A stretch of DNA of 64,000 bases from Diospyros lotus (GCF_014633365.1 NC_068350.1:30123119-30187118), one strand, 5' to 3'; counted from the first letter of the stretch, positions 35,130 to 46,681 are shown. Numbers and translations are program-made. The notes: generated by a model from the letters alone, not told the origin.

Positions 35130-35535
35130 AAGTCTTGTTATGACTTTAAGGATAAGATTTGGATAAGATTTGATTGGATAAGATTTTGTTGGATATGATT
35201 TGATTTGGATAAAGATTTGATTTGAATAAGATTTGATTCGGATATCAATGATTGCATAAAATCTTAGAAGATTTGGAATGATTATAGAAAATCTTAGAAG
35301 ATTTAGAATGATTGCAGAAGATCTTAGAAGATTTTGAAATAATTATATAAAATCTTAGAAGATTTAAAATGATTGCAGAATATCTTAGAAGATTTGGTAA
35401 TAATTATATAATATCTTAGAAGATTTAGAATGATTGCAGAAAATCTTGAAAGATTTACGATGATTGTAAAAGATTTTAAAAGATTTGAAATGATTGGAAA
35501 AGATTTTGGAAGATTTGAAATGATTGCAAAATATG
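35130..35535. repeat. About 32-bp tandem repeat ATCTTAGAAGATTT
   Basis: Roughly eleven imperfect units of AAAATCTTAGAAGATTTGGA plus ATGATTGCAG. AAATCTTAGAAGATTT is itself nearly palindromic, so the array could fold extensively. The minus-strand open frame across it encodes a repetitive NHFKSFKIF peptide and is an artefact of the repeat. Confidence 0.88.
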
Positions 35536-36049
35536 TATTTCTTGGTGGCTAAGTTTCCAAAACCTATAAATAGGGGTTCATGGCTAAGGATTCTCTCATT
35601 CAAAGTTGTGATAAATTCGTGCTAGACAATAGTGCTTAGGGTTTAGTGGATAGAGGGCTTTTAAAGCATACGCGAGGCATCACACGCACAGAGCACTTGG
35701 ACAGCGTGTGAGGGCGTGTAAGGAGATGGTTTAGTCAAAATACTTGAGGAGTTGCACAAAAGTCAAGGTTGGGCACAAGATTCAAGGTGTTCTGAGTTTC
35801 GTTCGAGGTGAGTGTTCGCCCCCCAAAACTTGTTTACTGTGAGTTGTTCACTACAAAAACTTGGTACTTGTTCTATCTAAACGTGTTGTGATTTCATGTA
35901 AAATGGTTTTGTGCATTGAAACGGTAACCAGTGATGGTTGGTTTTACGAGGGAGGTTCATCCCCAAATGTTTTGAACTTGTGCATTGTATTTTATAAAAT
36001 GTTGTTTATATGATACATTGAATTGTGAAATGTGGCATTGTCTTGAGTT

Positions 36050-36416
36050 TTGTGTGTTCATATGAAATGTCAATCTAAGATGTTGTCTGGATAGTGTAAC
36101 CATAATTCTCGAAGAGCATGACAGAATAATAGGAATATCTGATGCTGGTAGGTATGTCAGGATAGCTGTCTTGATTTTCGTGCTAGGTCGTTTGACCAGG
36201 GAAGTTGCACTAGGATGACTAGGTGGTCCATATTGTGTTGTTCATGTGGGATGTCAGCCTAGGATGTTGTATGAATAGTGTAGTCGTAATTCTCCAAGAG
36301 CGTGACAGAATAATAGGGGTATCTCGTGCTGGTGAGTATGCCAGGATAATCGCCTTGGTTTTCGTGCCAGGTCATTTGATCAGGGAAATTGCACTAGGAT
36401 GACTAGGTGGTCCATG
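36050..36416 (+). repeat. 184-bp tandem duplication inside the LTR
   Basis: GATGTTGT...ATAGTGTA and the following AATTCTC(G/C)AAGAGC, ACAGAATAATAGG and ACTAGGTGGTCCAT recur at a spacing of 184 bases (for example 36079 and 36263) with roughly 10% divergence. Confidence 0.85.
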
Positions 36417-37099
36417 TGAAATTTTGGAGTTGGAATTGTATGGTAGTTCTCGGATGCTTAGAGTAGAAGCGTAATCTGGAGAGATGCGTTGGCTTGCCCC
36501 TCTTAAGCTAGAATTGCGTCATGTCGTTGAGTCGATATGGTGGCATAGCTTTTAGAGAGATTACTCATTTCCCGTGATAGGGTTAAGCGCTTGGGATTCT
36601 CTTGGGCTAGGGTTTACCAAGTGTATTGGTTTATTTCATGTCTCGCATTCATTCATGAAAATTATGTTTTGAACTCTCACTTAAATGATTCATCATCTAA
36701 TATGGACTTTGTCCCTGAAATATTCAAACGTTCCAGGTGAAGGCAGCGGTGCAAAAGGGAAAGGGATCACCGAGGAGTGACGGCGATTAGTGGATAGTTG
36801 ACTTTATTTTGTTTTCAATTATGTTGTTAATTTTGATGACGTCATGTAAACGTTGGTTCGACTTTATAATATGAATAAAGTAGTTTCGGTCATGATCTGT
36901 TAAGGTTTCGATCTAGCTTCCGCATTTGAGTTGATGAAGTTGTCTTAGTTTATTGATAATTCATAGTTGGTATATTGAGAATGTATAACGGGATTTTCGG
37001 GGAACGATTTTGTATTGAGTTTCCGTTGATTGGAAAAAAAATATTTTCAGAATCTTACGTTACCTAACACTCCTTGGGAGAGCGGGGTGTTACATCACC

Positions 37100-37310
37100 C
37101 TTCTCACATTGTTATAAATATAAGAAAACAAAAAAAATTAAATAAAATAGGTGGTCAACAATGGTATCGTGAGCAACTATCATTGATGAATTTGGGTTCA
37201 TTCAAACCCATAAGGTTTTGAATCTAGATGAATTTGAGTTTAAGTTCAATGTCAAGAATCATCTACCCAAATTCATCTAGATTCTTCAAATTCAAAACAC
37301 ACATACACAA

Positions 37311-37342
<32 letters not shown>

Positions 37343-38940
37343 TTGGAACTCTAGTTTCGATAGGAAGACAATTGATGGTAAAGATAGAAATGGTGGCACC
37401 CGGCGGTGAAGGGAGCTTCCATGAGAGAGAGAGAGAGATAGGAAAGAGTGAGAAATGAGGGAATATATAAAAATAGATAGCAAGACGAAAAAGAAAGGTG
37501 GAGCAATAATTTAAATATAGGTGTAAAATTGTCGATTAATGTACTATTTTTATGACAATGCAGAAGTAATAATTTAAATATTATTTTTAATTTTAATGAA
37601 ATATTATTTTTATTTATACTAATAAAATATTTTTTTATTTAAAAATATTTTTTAAAATTATTATTTTTTAGATTACACTCTATCAATGTCGCCCCTTGAT
37701 GCTAAGGGCGGAGATATATCAAGACTTGTCAGCCCGTTGATTTTGATTCCGAAATCAATGCAAACATGATAACATCTTTGAGAATCGCCAGAAACCATTG
37801 AAACTATTTTTGGCAAAACGGTGACATGTAGATGGGTTATTATAAGAAGGATAAAAACGACACAACCAGACTAGATTGGCATCGAGAAAGGATAATGCTA
37901 ATATATATATATATATATGTATGTATATATTAATAATGGGGAGTCGCCATTAGATTGTCGGTATATGGCCTAAGTTAATTAATGCAACTTGGACATTTCT
38001 TCTGTCGGGTTTCCAAACTTGGCCTTAGTTAATTAATGCAATTTGGGTTTCCAAATTTGGGCTCTGATGAATTAGGTCACATGCGGGTGACGACTGAACT
38101 GATGGAAAAAATATATACAGATGACGTCACGTCACTCGGCTGGGATTATTGACTCTTCAGTATCTTTATTATTTTTATTATTAACAATATTAAATATACA
38201 CTTTGCATAGATTTTTATATTAATAATTTTATTGTATTAAAAATTCTAAAATTCATCTCACTTGCATGGGCCAAACTTAAAAGAATGGATTTCCTTGCCC
38301 GGTCAATGAATTCGATTGGCTCAGCGACTTTTATTTAAATTTTTAATAATGTCTATTCCTGGGAAATCGGCATAGCTGTCTACCATAACATAACATGTAT
38401 AAATATAAACCATAGTTTATATTTGATTATGGGTATTGTTTTAAGTTTTAGAATGACTCAACCTTAGAGTTGAACTGGAGATGAAAAGGGTTCAGAAACA
38501 TGTCGGCTTATAGGCCTTTTAAATTGCGAATTCAAGGGTCAAGGAGGGCGGGCACTTGATCATGTGGGCTCATATAATAAATCTCATCTCAATCGGCCAC
38601 ATGGGCTCAAGTGGATCATTCCTTCAACACAAATTACTTATATAAAGGCATAATGTCTAATGAATAAGATACACCATAGTTTATGTGTTTTATTGCATCA
38701 TTATTGATTCATTCTCAATCATAATGATAGATTTGAACCATAGATGATCTATCAGGAAACGAGACCTCGCATTCTTTTTTTTCCTCGTATGATGATTTGA
38801 GACATGCTCCGGCTTGAAATTTATTAGGACAATCTCGAATCTAAGGATTACAAGAACAAATTGTGAAATGAGTGGTGATGGGTCCTTCAACCCTTATCAC
38901 TTTGGCTTTTTATGGTGGATGCTCCGCTTTCTCGGGTGCG
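37100..38940. other. Intergenic, poly-A tract, island copy 2
   Basis: Contains an A-run at about 37309-37334, a (GA)n run at about 37424-37440, a TA run at about 37902-37918, and the dispersed island at 37937-37998 with a partial second copy at 38012-38060. Otherwise AT-rich, with no supported gene. Confidence 0.5.
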
Positions 38941-38941
38941 T

Positions 38942-40873
38942 TATAACTTGGGGTAATTCTGGGACAATAATTTTTTTTTTCTTTCAAATACTAAAACTAA
39001 ACCATATCATTTCTCGAATTCGTCCCAAAATTCTCATCTATTAATCTCAAGAGAGAATCTTTATACATATCAAATGCGGAAGCAATGATTGAAACCTGAT
39101 TTCTTAACATTAATCGTAAATTCTTATATTTTCAACATTCCTCAAAACGTTCAGAATCTAAAGTAACAGAACTTAAATATAGGGGCTACGTAACATACAT
39201 TTCATTCTTCCTGCACTCTGCTAAGCGCCATTTCATGCCTCACTTATCCTTGTATCTGCTACAATCTCCACCTAGAAAGTTGAATATTCCAGGGACAAAA
39301 CCCAAATTAGATGATGAATTATCTAAGTAAGGGTACATAATGCTATGTCATGTGTGTATGCAAAGTATCCTAATCACCATATCCTCGAAACACGTGCCCG
39401 AATCGTTTTCTCGCCCAAAATCTCTGAAATATTAGCAAATATCTAAATCCTATTTTTCGGGATTTTTTCGAAGACTTTTCGACAATTGTTTTCATTTTCT
39501 TCCCATTTTTTCCTTTTCTTTTTCTTTTCTTTTTCCTCTTCTACTGTTCATCTTCTTCTCCCCTACTTCCGCGAACCAGCTTCTTCTTCCTCTCTTTTTT
39601 TCTTTTTCTTTCTTCTTTTCTTCCTTTTCTTCTTCCTTTTCTTCTCTTCTTCTTCCTTCTTTTCTTCCTCTGCACCACGCACTGCTCCATGCGTGAACCA
39701 GCCATGCCGCCGCCTTGCTCAGCCACCTACTGCCCCTCCCGCCGCTGCAGCTGCCGCTGCCCACCACCAGCCGCCTCGGCCTCGCCGGACCTCGGTGCAA
39801 CGCATGAAATGCCATGAGTCGCTGCTTACGGCCATCGCTAGCTGCTGCAAGTTGCAGCTGGTTGCGACCATGGCCGCACCAGCTCCCTCCGGCAGCCCCA
39901 ACGGCCACCATCGACGTCATCGGCTGCTTCACGCCCGCCGCCGCGAGCCACCACCGCGAGCTTCCCCTGCTTCGCGACCAGCTCACTGTCGCGGCTGCCA
40001 TGGTCGCAACCCACCTTCTTCCAGCTCTCTCTTTCTCTCAAATTGCCCAGCCCGAGCTCGATCTCTCCCTCTCGGCCCTCGTTCTTTCTTTCTCTGTCTC
40101 CCACTTTCTTGCTGCTCTGAATTTGGCCAAATGCATCTCAATTTATAAGCGAGCTGCTGTACGAGATGCATAAATTGCACAATCTTACAAATTCGGTTGC
40201 CATATCTTCTTCCTCAAATCTCGCTGCTGCAATCTCCCAATTTTCAGCCAAAAATCTCGGCCATTAAAGCTTCACAGAAGCTGCCTCTGCCATTCACGCA
40301 CATATGCACGTGCACATATATATATATACACAACTATTTATTACACTTTAAATTAAAAGAAATTATACATTAAACTCTAATTTTATCATAATATCACTTG
40401 GGCAACTCTATAATTTCAATTATACCCTCAAACACTGGATTAAATTGCATTTTAATATTGAAAACGTAAAATTAATAACTTGAAGTTTAATTAAAAGGAC
40501 GATTTTGCCCCAGTGTCCTTACCGGGCTGTTGTTTTATCCCGAAACCACTGAAGGGTTGCTCATTACACAAAATCGGAGCCCCCCTAAGGTTCTGTTGAT
40601 TTTTTGGGAACCTTCTACAACGATTCGATTTTATAACCTAAATAACAGCTGTATTTTAACTATACCAAAAACTGTTCCTGATTCAATTTCTTTCGATACC
40701 ATAAATCCTATCTCGATACGCTCGTCGAGTCCATATAATTTTCCTTAGATAATTTCACTCTGAGAAATTTCTTGTAGTTGATTCGGTACTAATAGCTGCT
40801 ATCAAACCAATTTTTCGATATTCTAAACTCATCAAAATTATGTGGCAACTTTATACGAACGTGGGGTATTACA
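38942..40873 (-). mobile_element. Solo LTR, gypsy family B, left end uncertain
   Basis: The right end GGGGTATTACA (40873) is the inverse of TGTAATACCCC, the family B start. The family B island is present at about 39263-39338 (GAATATTCCAGGGACAAAAC, then TTAGATGATGAATTATCTAA). The left end near 38942 is degenerate and no target duplication was confirmed. A pyrimidine-rich, GC-rich block (39486-40150) is open in several frames and is not a gene. Confidence 0.65.
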
Positions 40874-41264
40874 ACTTCATAATTTTTCAACTTCGATGGT
40901 GATCTTTATCTACTGAGCAATTGCCTAACGCTTCATACAGTATGCCTTCGTGACAAGCATCTGTCACCACAGAGCTCGAGCATCAAAATTCAAGCCATAT
41001 GAAAGCCCAGATCCTTATAGTAATTAATCAACCATCTCATAACTACTAGGAGAATCAACTTTCCCTAAATAAAAAAAGTACAACTTAAGAACTAAGTGCA
41101 CATTTTATAGAGCTTGATTGTTTTCTTTGAACATCACCACACGTGAAAATAATTTTTATTAACAGGTAAGTAATGATGATTCAAGTAATGATGCTAGACA
41201 TTATTATTAGAAAAATTAAAAAGTTGATATAAATTTGAAAAGAAATAGTAAAAGTTGAAGTTTT
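40874..41264. other. Intergenic, nothing recognised
   Basis: AT-rich sequence between a solo LTR and a MITE, with no gene or repeat that I can support. Confidence 0.4.
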
Positions 41265-41510
41265 CTCTAAAGTGTGTTTGATATGATGAAAAATACATAA
41301 AAAATGTTACATCTAAGGAATTGAATTTTATTTTTGGTGTTTGACATATTATATTTTTCATGGAATTGAATTTCATGGTACAATCATTAAAACATGTCTT
41401 TACCTCTTTTCCATGAAAAATTCCATCTAAAGGAGAGATAGTTTTTGTTTTCTATGTAAGTTGGAAAATATTTTCTTTTTCACCTAAATGTTATCAAACA
41501 CACCCTAATG
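41265..41510. mobile_element. hAT-like MITE, imperfect
   Basis: Left AAAGTGTGTTTGATATGATG and right ATGTTATCAAACACACCCTA are inverted partners of the GGGTGTGTTTGATAACA type common to hAT-like MITEs. The interior is AT-rich without coding potential. The target duplication was not identified because the element abuts the next MITE. Confidence 0.5.
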
Positions 41511-41511
41511 G

Positions 41512-41955
41512 TGTATTTGATAGCACATATTTACCATAAAAAATGTTTAATCATTTGTAATTATTACACATATATTTTATGGAAACAATCAAACACTTTT
41601 AACTTTTCTATGAAAAATATATCTATGGTACAAACATTTAAAGTTTATTTTCATAGAATTCATTTTTCAAGGGAGTGGGGTGATTTTTATTTTTTTGGCA
41701 ATCATTACCTAGGGGTATTTGATTGCATTATCTAGAATTTAATTCTAGGTAATGATTATCTAGAAAATAAAAACCACCACATTCTTTAGAAAATGAATTT
41801 TACGAAAAAAGAAATTTAAATGTTTGTACCATACATAATTTTTTTTATAAAAAAATTAAGAATGTTTGATTGTTTCTATAAAAAAAATATACATAATAAT
41901 TACACATGATTAGACATTTTATATGAAAAATATATGTTATCAAACAGGGTCTAAT
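41512..41955. mobile_element. Foldback MITE with about 200-bp inverted arms
   Basis: The two halves are inverted copies over most of their length: GGTGTATTTGATAGCACATA pairs with the inverse of the right end, and TTAATCATTTGTAATTATTA and GAAACAATCAAACA are mirrored at 41858-41918. The centre lies near 41738 (CTAGAATTTAATTCTAG). Such foldbacks can produce small RNAs when transcribed. It lies about 1.4 kb downstream of the WRKY stop codon. Confidence 0.75.
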
Positions 41956-42179
41956 AGTAATATACCATCTGCTGTTTAAGGGCAAGGGGGGAATTCAGGT
42001 ACAAGATTAATATCTCGTTGCACGCTTTTATGTGAGTAATACTAAAATTTTTAAACTGGGAGGGGCCCATATGTAAATGGGTGATCTTAAGAGGGCTAAA
42101 GTGAAAAATCCTCATCTCGTGATTTTTGAACGTACGTTGGCATCCAGAAAGGATTAATGGAGAATGATGCTGATATCTA

Positions 42180-42250
42180 ATTGGCAGTCGCCACTGGATT
42201 GTCGGGATTTGGCCTTAATTAATGAAACAAACCTGAGCATTTGGGTTTCC
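42180..42250. repeat. Dispersed island, copy 3
   Basis: GGCAGTCGCCACTGGATTGT, then CGGGATTTGGCCTTAATTAA, matching 28451-28515 and 37937-37998. Similarity with copy 2 begins earlier (TTGGCATC.AGAAAGGAT at 42138 and 37877). The region 42250-43354 up to the WRKY stop is AT-rich, with CA-rich patches at about 42590-42640, and has no other gene. Confidence 0.7.
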
Positions 42251-43354
42251 ACATTTTATATAATTTTTCTGACTTCTGGTGCATGTCACAGGTGCCACCG
42301 ACCTATAGTGACACAATATTATTGCATCACGCCATTGTAGTAGCTAATGATGCTCCCCCCCGTCACCTTTCCCCAGTTGCATTATTTTATCACCCCTCTA
42401 ATCTAACTCTAAAGGGCTTCCAGAAGCTATACTCGGTTTTCAAATATTCAATGTATTTTAATGTTTAGAATTTTGATTTTTTATTAAAATTTGGTTTCTC
42501 TCTTAATTTTTTGTGAAATTTATATATAGAACTACCGTATATAATTCCCAAGATTAATCTCTTGCTCGTGTCGGGCAACCATCACCCACGTACATCTCCC
42601 TCCCTTCTCACCCCCAACCCCTCCCAAGTAGAGGCCATCCCCTTTACATACATGCATACATATAATTTTATATTTTTTTGAATATTATAATAAATTATTA
42701 ATTTTGATTTATTCAATTAAATTATAGTAATTTTAATAATTATAATTATAATTATAATAATAATTAATAATTCATTTTTTTAATCGTAATAAAATTTATA
42801 TATATTTTATGTCTTTTTTAATTGTGTTTGTCAAATGAGTATGTAATCGAAACGATCAAATTACTTAAAAGGGTCTTACGTGATTTAATTTTGGGGAGGG
42901 AAGGGTGAAATCGAGGATCTAATTGAAGGAAAATTTTAACTCTGTTATTGACTGGACTACGTTAGTGTCGGACAACATAAACGGTTCGATATTTTCAATC
43001 TTTTTGATTTTTCAATCTGTTTGATTTGAGTATCTATTCGATTAAATTGGTTCGATTTTAAAAAAAAAATTAATCTATTCAATTTGAGTAATTCGATCGA
43101 TTCGATTATATTCATATACTGACCTGACCTATACTGGGGGGAAAGAGGAATTGGGTGAAAATGGGGGTGTGTGTACTCGGGTGATAGTGAGGAGGAGGGC
43201 TTGCGTCGAACAATATAAAAATGCCTCGTCGAAATACATAAGAATGCCTGGTGGCGCGAGCTGGAGATGAATCCTCATATAATTCATGCTCGTCTATTTG
43301 CAATACATTTAATTATGGAAGAGGTACAGAAAACTGATAAGCATTCACTTAGAC

Positions 43355-43856
43355 TCAAATTAATCCAAATAAATTATCAAACTCAACGTCCTCCACAGCT
43401 ATATCCATATCCAATCCCTCGTACCCCTCAGAGGACCGCGCCGACGAGGCCCCGAATGGTTCCAACACCGCCGTGACATTTCCACCGCCATTATCGAGCT
43501 GTGAGGGCAGCAGAGTATTGTCCGACGACGGTGATGCTTGGTTCGGCAGTTCAATCCAACTCGACTTCTTTTCCTTGCTTTCTTGTTGATTTATGAAGGA
43601 GGTGGCCGGAAAAAATCTCTCCGGGGGCGGCGTGTTTGGGCTGGTGGTTGACCTAAAGCTAATTAGGACTGAAGTGTTGGGTTCCAGACGAGCAGAATCG
43701 ATGATGATGCGAGGAGAATTATGAATGGGATTATTCCAGCAAGTGTGGCTGCCATGGTAGGTGGTTATGAACATTGGAGGATTATCTTCGGTTTGCTGCA
43801 CCTGCTTCCTAGCTTCGCAACCCTTTTCGAACTTGTGGGTGCACCTATAGTAGTTC
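43355..43856 (-). CDS. WRKY exon 3 (zinc-binding half and C-terminus)
   Basis: Acceptor TTCCAG, then NYYRCTHKFEKGCEARKQ, FITTYHGSHTC, a Ser/Pro/Asn-rich linker and the acidic tail. Stop at 43355-43357. Confidence 0.92.
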
Positions 43857-45423
43857 CTGGAAATATCATCAAATTCAGAAGTTAGTATGCCTTATGCTTA
43901 ATTCCAGGAAAAAAAAAACAAAAGAAAATCAACAAGTAGCTAGGTTCCAAATTTTGTAATTTGCAAAAGAAACAAATGATAATAGGCGTCATTTCAAATC
44001 CTTTTATTCTTTTTTAAGTATAAATCCATAGTAGATTTGGACATAAATATAAATGCTTCATATAATTTGATATCAAAAGAATGGATTCTAATCCAATTTA
44101 GATTTGGACCCAACAAAATAAATGAATTTAAAACGATAGGATTTGATATAATTCAAGACCTCGTTTAAAATCTCTATGATTGTATATTCGGAAAGAGAGA
44201 TTTTCAAATGATTTGATCTGAAATTTAAGATTTAAAATTTAAGCTTAGATTACATTGGGATAAAGAGTTTCAAAAGATGATAGCTGTTTTATGAATACAA
44301 ATTCATTTAAACATCAATCAATTATCTACTAGTTCAATTCATCCTGTCAAATCATCAAAGTACATATCATTAGGTCACTGCAAATAAAAATCAAAGGAAA
44401 TACCAGCAAAAAAAAAAAACAAAGAAAATTAATATTAAGTTGGAGAAAAGTTTGCTAAAAACATGAATTAATTGAATCCTTGATCTGAGGGTTTCAGAGC
44501 CTTTGCCTTTGAACTGATCTCTTTTGAAACTAATAATTTAAGATACCATTCAAAGGTATCATTTCAAATTCTCCAATTGCATGAGTTGGAATTGAAATAG
44601 ATTTAAACCCGTATCTAAATTAATGCTTCTAACAAACGTATATATAAAATCATAAATTCCAAATGACAGTCCAAAGAGAAATGAAAGAGAAATGGTATCT
44701 GTTGTGGGTTATTGAAGTCCAACCTGGGGTGTTTGGTATTGAGGATAACTTTCTGTCCATATTTCCTCCATGTATAGCCGTCGGCGACTGAAGTTCGGGT
44801 AACCTTTGTCCATGCTTCCCCAGTCCTTCTGCATATTTATGACATATATATATATATATATAATTCCAATCATTTGCTTTTCTCAGCTTATTAAATTTGA
44901 GATCAACACTTCCAACCCTTTTTGCTATTAACAACTCAAGAGAATATATTTCGTGAAAATTACTATTAAAACTGTTTATGAAAAACTCAATCCCAACGCC
45001 AAGCGTAGTTGGAAAAAAGGAGAGGAAAACGAATTACAAAAAAAAGTATCTTCATGGTGTTTAAAAATATCACCTTCTCTTGTGGCTGTCTCTACGGTTT
45101 CCCACGGTGGAGCTCAGGCAGTTCTCGCTGGAACCCTCAGAGTTCCAACCGTCCCACCACGGCGAACTTCCAAACGAGTAGTTGGCCGGAATTTGAGAAA
45201 CCTCGTTGGCTGCACTTTGCTCCTCCAACATTATTGAAATAGTCTGCATAAAGGATTGTGAAATCCTCACGACGAGGTCCTTGGCGGCGGCCATAGATCG
45301 AGCGTCGCCACAGCCAAGGGTTGATCTGAGCTGGATTGCGAGTTGGCGGCCCAGAATCAGCTCTTGAATAGCTTTTCCGGCGGCGGCGGAGGCTGAGTAC
45401 TTTTCTGGCCAAGAAGAGTCCAT
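43355..45423 (-). CDS. WRKY transcription factor, group III (three exons)
   Basis: A DNA-binding transcription factor of the nucleus; group III members mostly act in defence, salicylate and senescence signalling. Exons are 45423-45074, 44828-44724 and 43856-43355. Spliced length is 957 nt, 318 residues plus stop, with all junctions GT/AG and in phase. Residues 1-60 include AGKAIQELILGRQLAIQLRS, the usual group III N-terminal helix. A basic NRRDSHKRRR (about 109-118) could serve as a nuclear signal. The WRKY domain carries TWRKYGQK (136-143) and a C-X7-C-X23-H-X-C zinc site (C157, C165, H189, C191), the C2HC form that defines group III. The second intron falls after PR in PRNYYRC, the conserved WRKY intron position. 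The C-terminus is acidic (GLDMDIAVEDVEFDNLFGLI). The start is the first ATG, 55 bases below a TATA box. No defects were seen. Which paralogue it is cannot be told without a tree. Confidence 0.93.
44724..44828 (-). CDS. WRKY exon 2 (WRKYGQK half of the domain)
   Basis: Acceptor ATGCAG at 44829-44834, then RTGEAWTKVTRTSVADGYTW and RKYGQKVILNTKHPR; the donor is GTTGGA after CCCCAG. Intron 2 (43857-44723, 867 bp) is AT-rich and holds no gene. Confidence 0.92.
45074..45423 (-). CDS. WRKY exon 1 (N-terminal, residues 1-117)
   Basis: Starts ATG at 45423 and ends AAG before the donor GTGATAT at 45073. Intron 1 runs 44829-45073 (245 bp) with a (TA)n tract near 44850-44863. Confidence 0.9.
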
Positions 45424-45435
45424 ATCCAGATGGAG

Positions 45436-45485
45436 TTGACTTACCTTTGGCTCTAGATCTCTACGAGCTGGGGTTTATATTTATA
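45436..45485 (-). promoter_or_regulatory. WRKY core promoter: TATA box and a W-box beside the ATG
   Basis: TATAAATA (minus strand) lies at 45478-45485, 55-62 bases above the start codon. On the plus strand TTGACT, a W-box core (TTGACC/T) bound by WRKY proteins, lies at 45436-45441, 13 bases above the ATG and so probably within the leader. It suggests self- or cross-regulation by WRKY factors, common in this family; that is an inference. Confidence 0.6.
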
Positions 45486-46500
45486 TATATATATGTAATA
45501 ATAGACAGCAGCAATCTATGCCCATTTGCCAGGAAGAAGATAAAAATTTTAAAATAAAACAGGTCATTACGCTGTGAAGGAAGTCCAGCCGCCTTGCGCG
45601 TTCTGCACCCTTTGACGAAAGTTGATACGTTTGAGAATTTTTTATTATAAATAATAGTATTATATTAAAATTTATCAAAAAGAGACATTTTTACTAATGA
45701 GACTTGATGCAATGTATCGCTACACTAAAGGTTAATTTTCAATGACGACTAGATCCAACTATCACAAAACGAGACATTTCTACTAATGACCTCCTCCTTT
45801 CACTAGTGGTTGTTTCTTCATTCGAGTAAAAAATTTTCATAAATTAGAACACTTTAGCGACTCTCTTGTCTTTATCTCCACTAATAATTCACTTTAGTGG
45901 GGAAGTTAAAAGAATTAATGACTCCCGAAAAAACTCTACTATTCTGCTATTTTGAATCGTGTAGTAATTAAAAGTTGGCATTACAAATGTCAACTTTATA
46001 TAAAATGATGGTTTAATTTATGAGTATGTTTTATTCACACTAAGTTATTATTTGGGGAGTAGCCGAATATTGTCATCACAAATGACATTCGCACGAATGT
46101 ATCTTATAATGCCTAAGTCAAATGAATTGATGGTTTCAGAAAGCACTCTACTTCTCTGATATTTTGAACTGCTTAATAATTGGGGGTTGACATTACAAAT
46201 GCCAACTTTCATGTAAAATGATGGTTTAATTCGAAGTAGCTAGATATTGGCATCACAAATGTGAACATTCATGCGAATGTACCTTATAATGCTTAGAGAA
46301 GTCAAATGAATTTATGATTCTAAAAAATGTTCGTGTTCTCTTCAAGTATTTTTAGGTGAGTACTGGGTGTTAGTATCATAAATGTTAATATTCGTATCAA
46401 AAGCCTTAAAGTGCTTAAGGAAACTTGACAAGCATAGTTTGGGAGTTTGCATTTTTCTAAGTGCGCGCAATCTTTTGAAGATGTCATTTGATATCTGTAA
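45486..46500. repeat. Upstream region of WRKY with about 190-bp tandem units and dyads
   Basis: Two related units (about 45938-46145 and 46146-46332) and a partial third share TTTGAA..G, GTTGGCATTACAAATG, AATGATGGTTTAATT and CGAATGTA(T/C)CTTATAATGC. Dyads of the form TTGGCAT-NNN-ATGCCAA occur at 45974-45994, 46071-46087, 46186-46206, about 46255-46275 and about 46366-46386. It may be the subterminal region of a DNA transposon, but no CACTA-type end was found at its edges. Confidence 0.6.
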
Positions 46501-46519
46501 ATCGATGTTTATTGTTTTT

Positions 46520-46681
46520 TTTTTCTATTTTTTGGTCAAAGGTACGTTCTTTATTTGTTAAATTAGATTCATTCTTTTTAGTTTTCATTGTGGGGATTGG
46601 GGTATCCCCTAGTCTAAAGCTATAGATGTTTTGAAGTTTTGTTTCAATGAAATCTTACTTACAAGAAAAAAAAAAAAATTC
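46520..46681 (+). mobile_element. Possible 5'-truncated LINE 3' end
   Basis: GGGGATTGGGGTATCCCCTA, then TTTCAATGAAATCTTACTTA and an A-run (46667-46679), resembles the 3' tail of plant LINEs. No reverse transcriptase motif is present and no target duplication was confirmed. Confidence 0.3.

Larger units (their letters stand above)
34542..37094 (+). mobile_element. Solo LTR, gypsy family B
   Basis: Starts TGTAATACTCCATG, ends GCGGGGTGTTACA, with TCACC on both sides (34537-34541 and 37095-37099). It contains two internal repeat blocks (35130-35535 and 36050-36416) and the family B island at about 36680-36745 (ATGATTCATCATCTAATATG, then GAAATATTCAAACGTTCCAG). No interior region or second LTR is present. 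Confidence 0.93.

Noticed and set aside
39486..40150. The longest open frame in the window (220 codons, plus strand) and overlapping frames of 169 and 119 codons
   Set aside because: Compositional artefact: TTC/CTC-rich then GCC/CAC-rich text inside a solo LTR, open in several frames on both strands, with a low-complexity Phe/Ser/Pro/Ala product and no domain.
43267..43476. Plus-strand open frame of 69 codons
   Set aside because: Antisense shadow of the last WRKY exon and its 3' flank.
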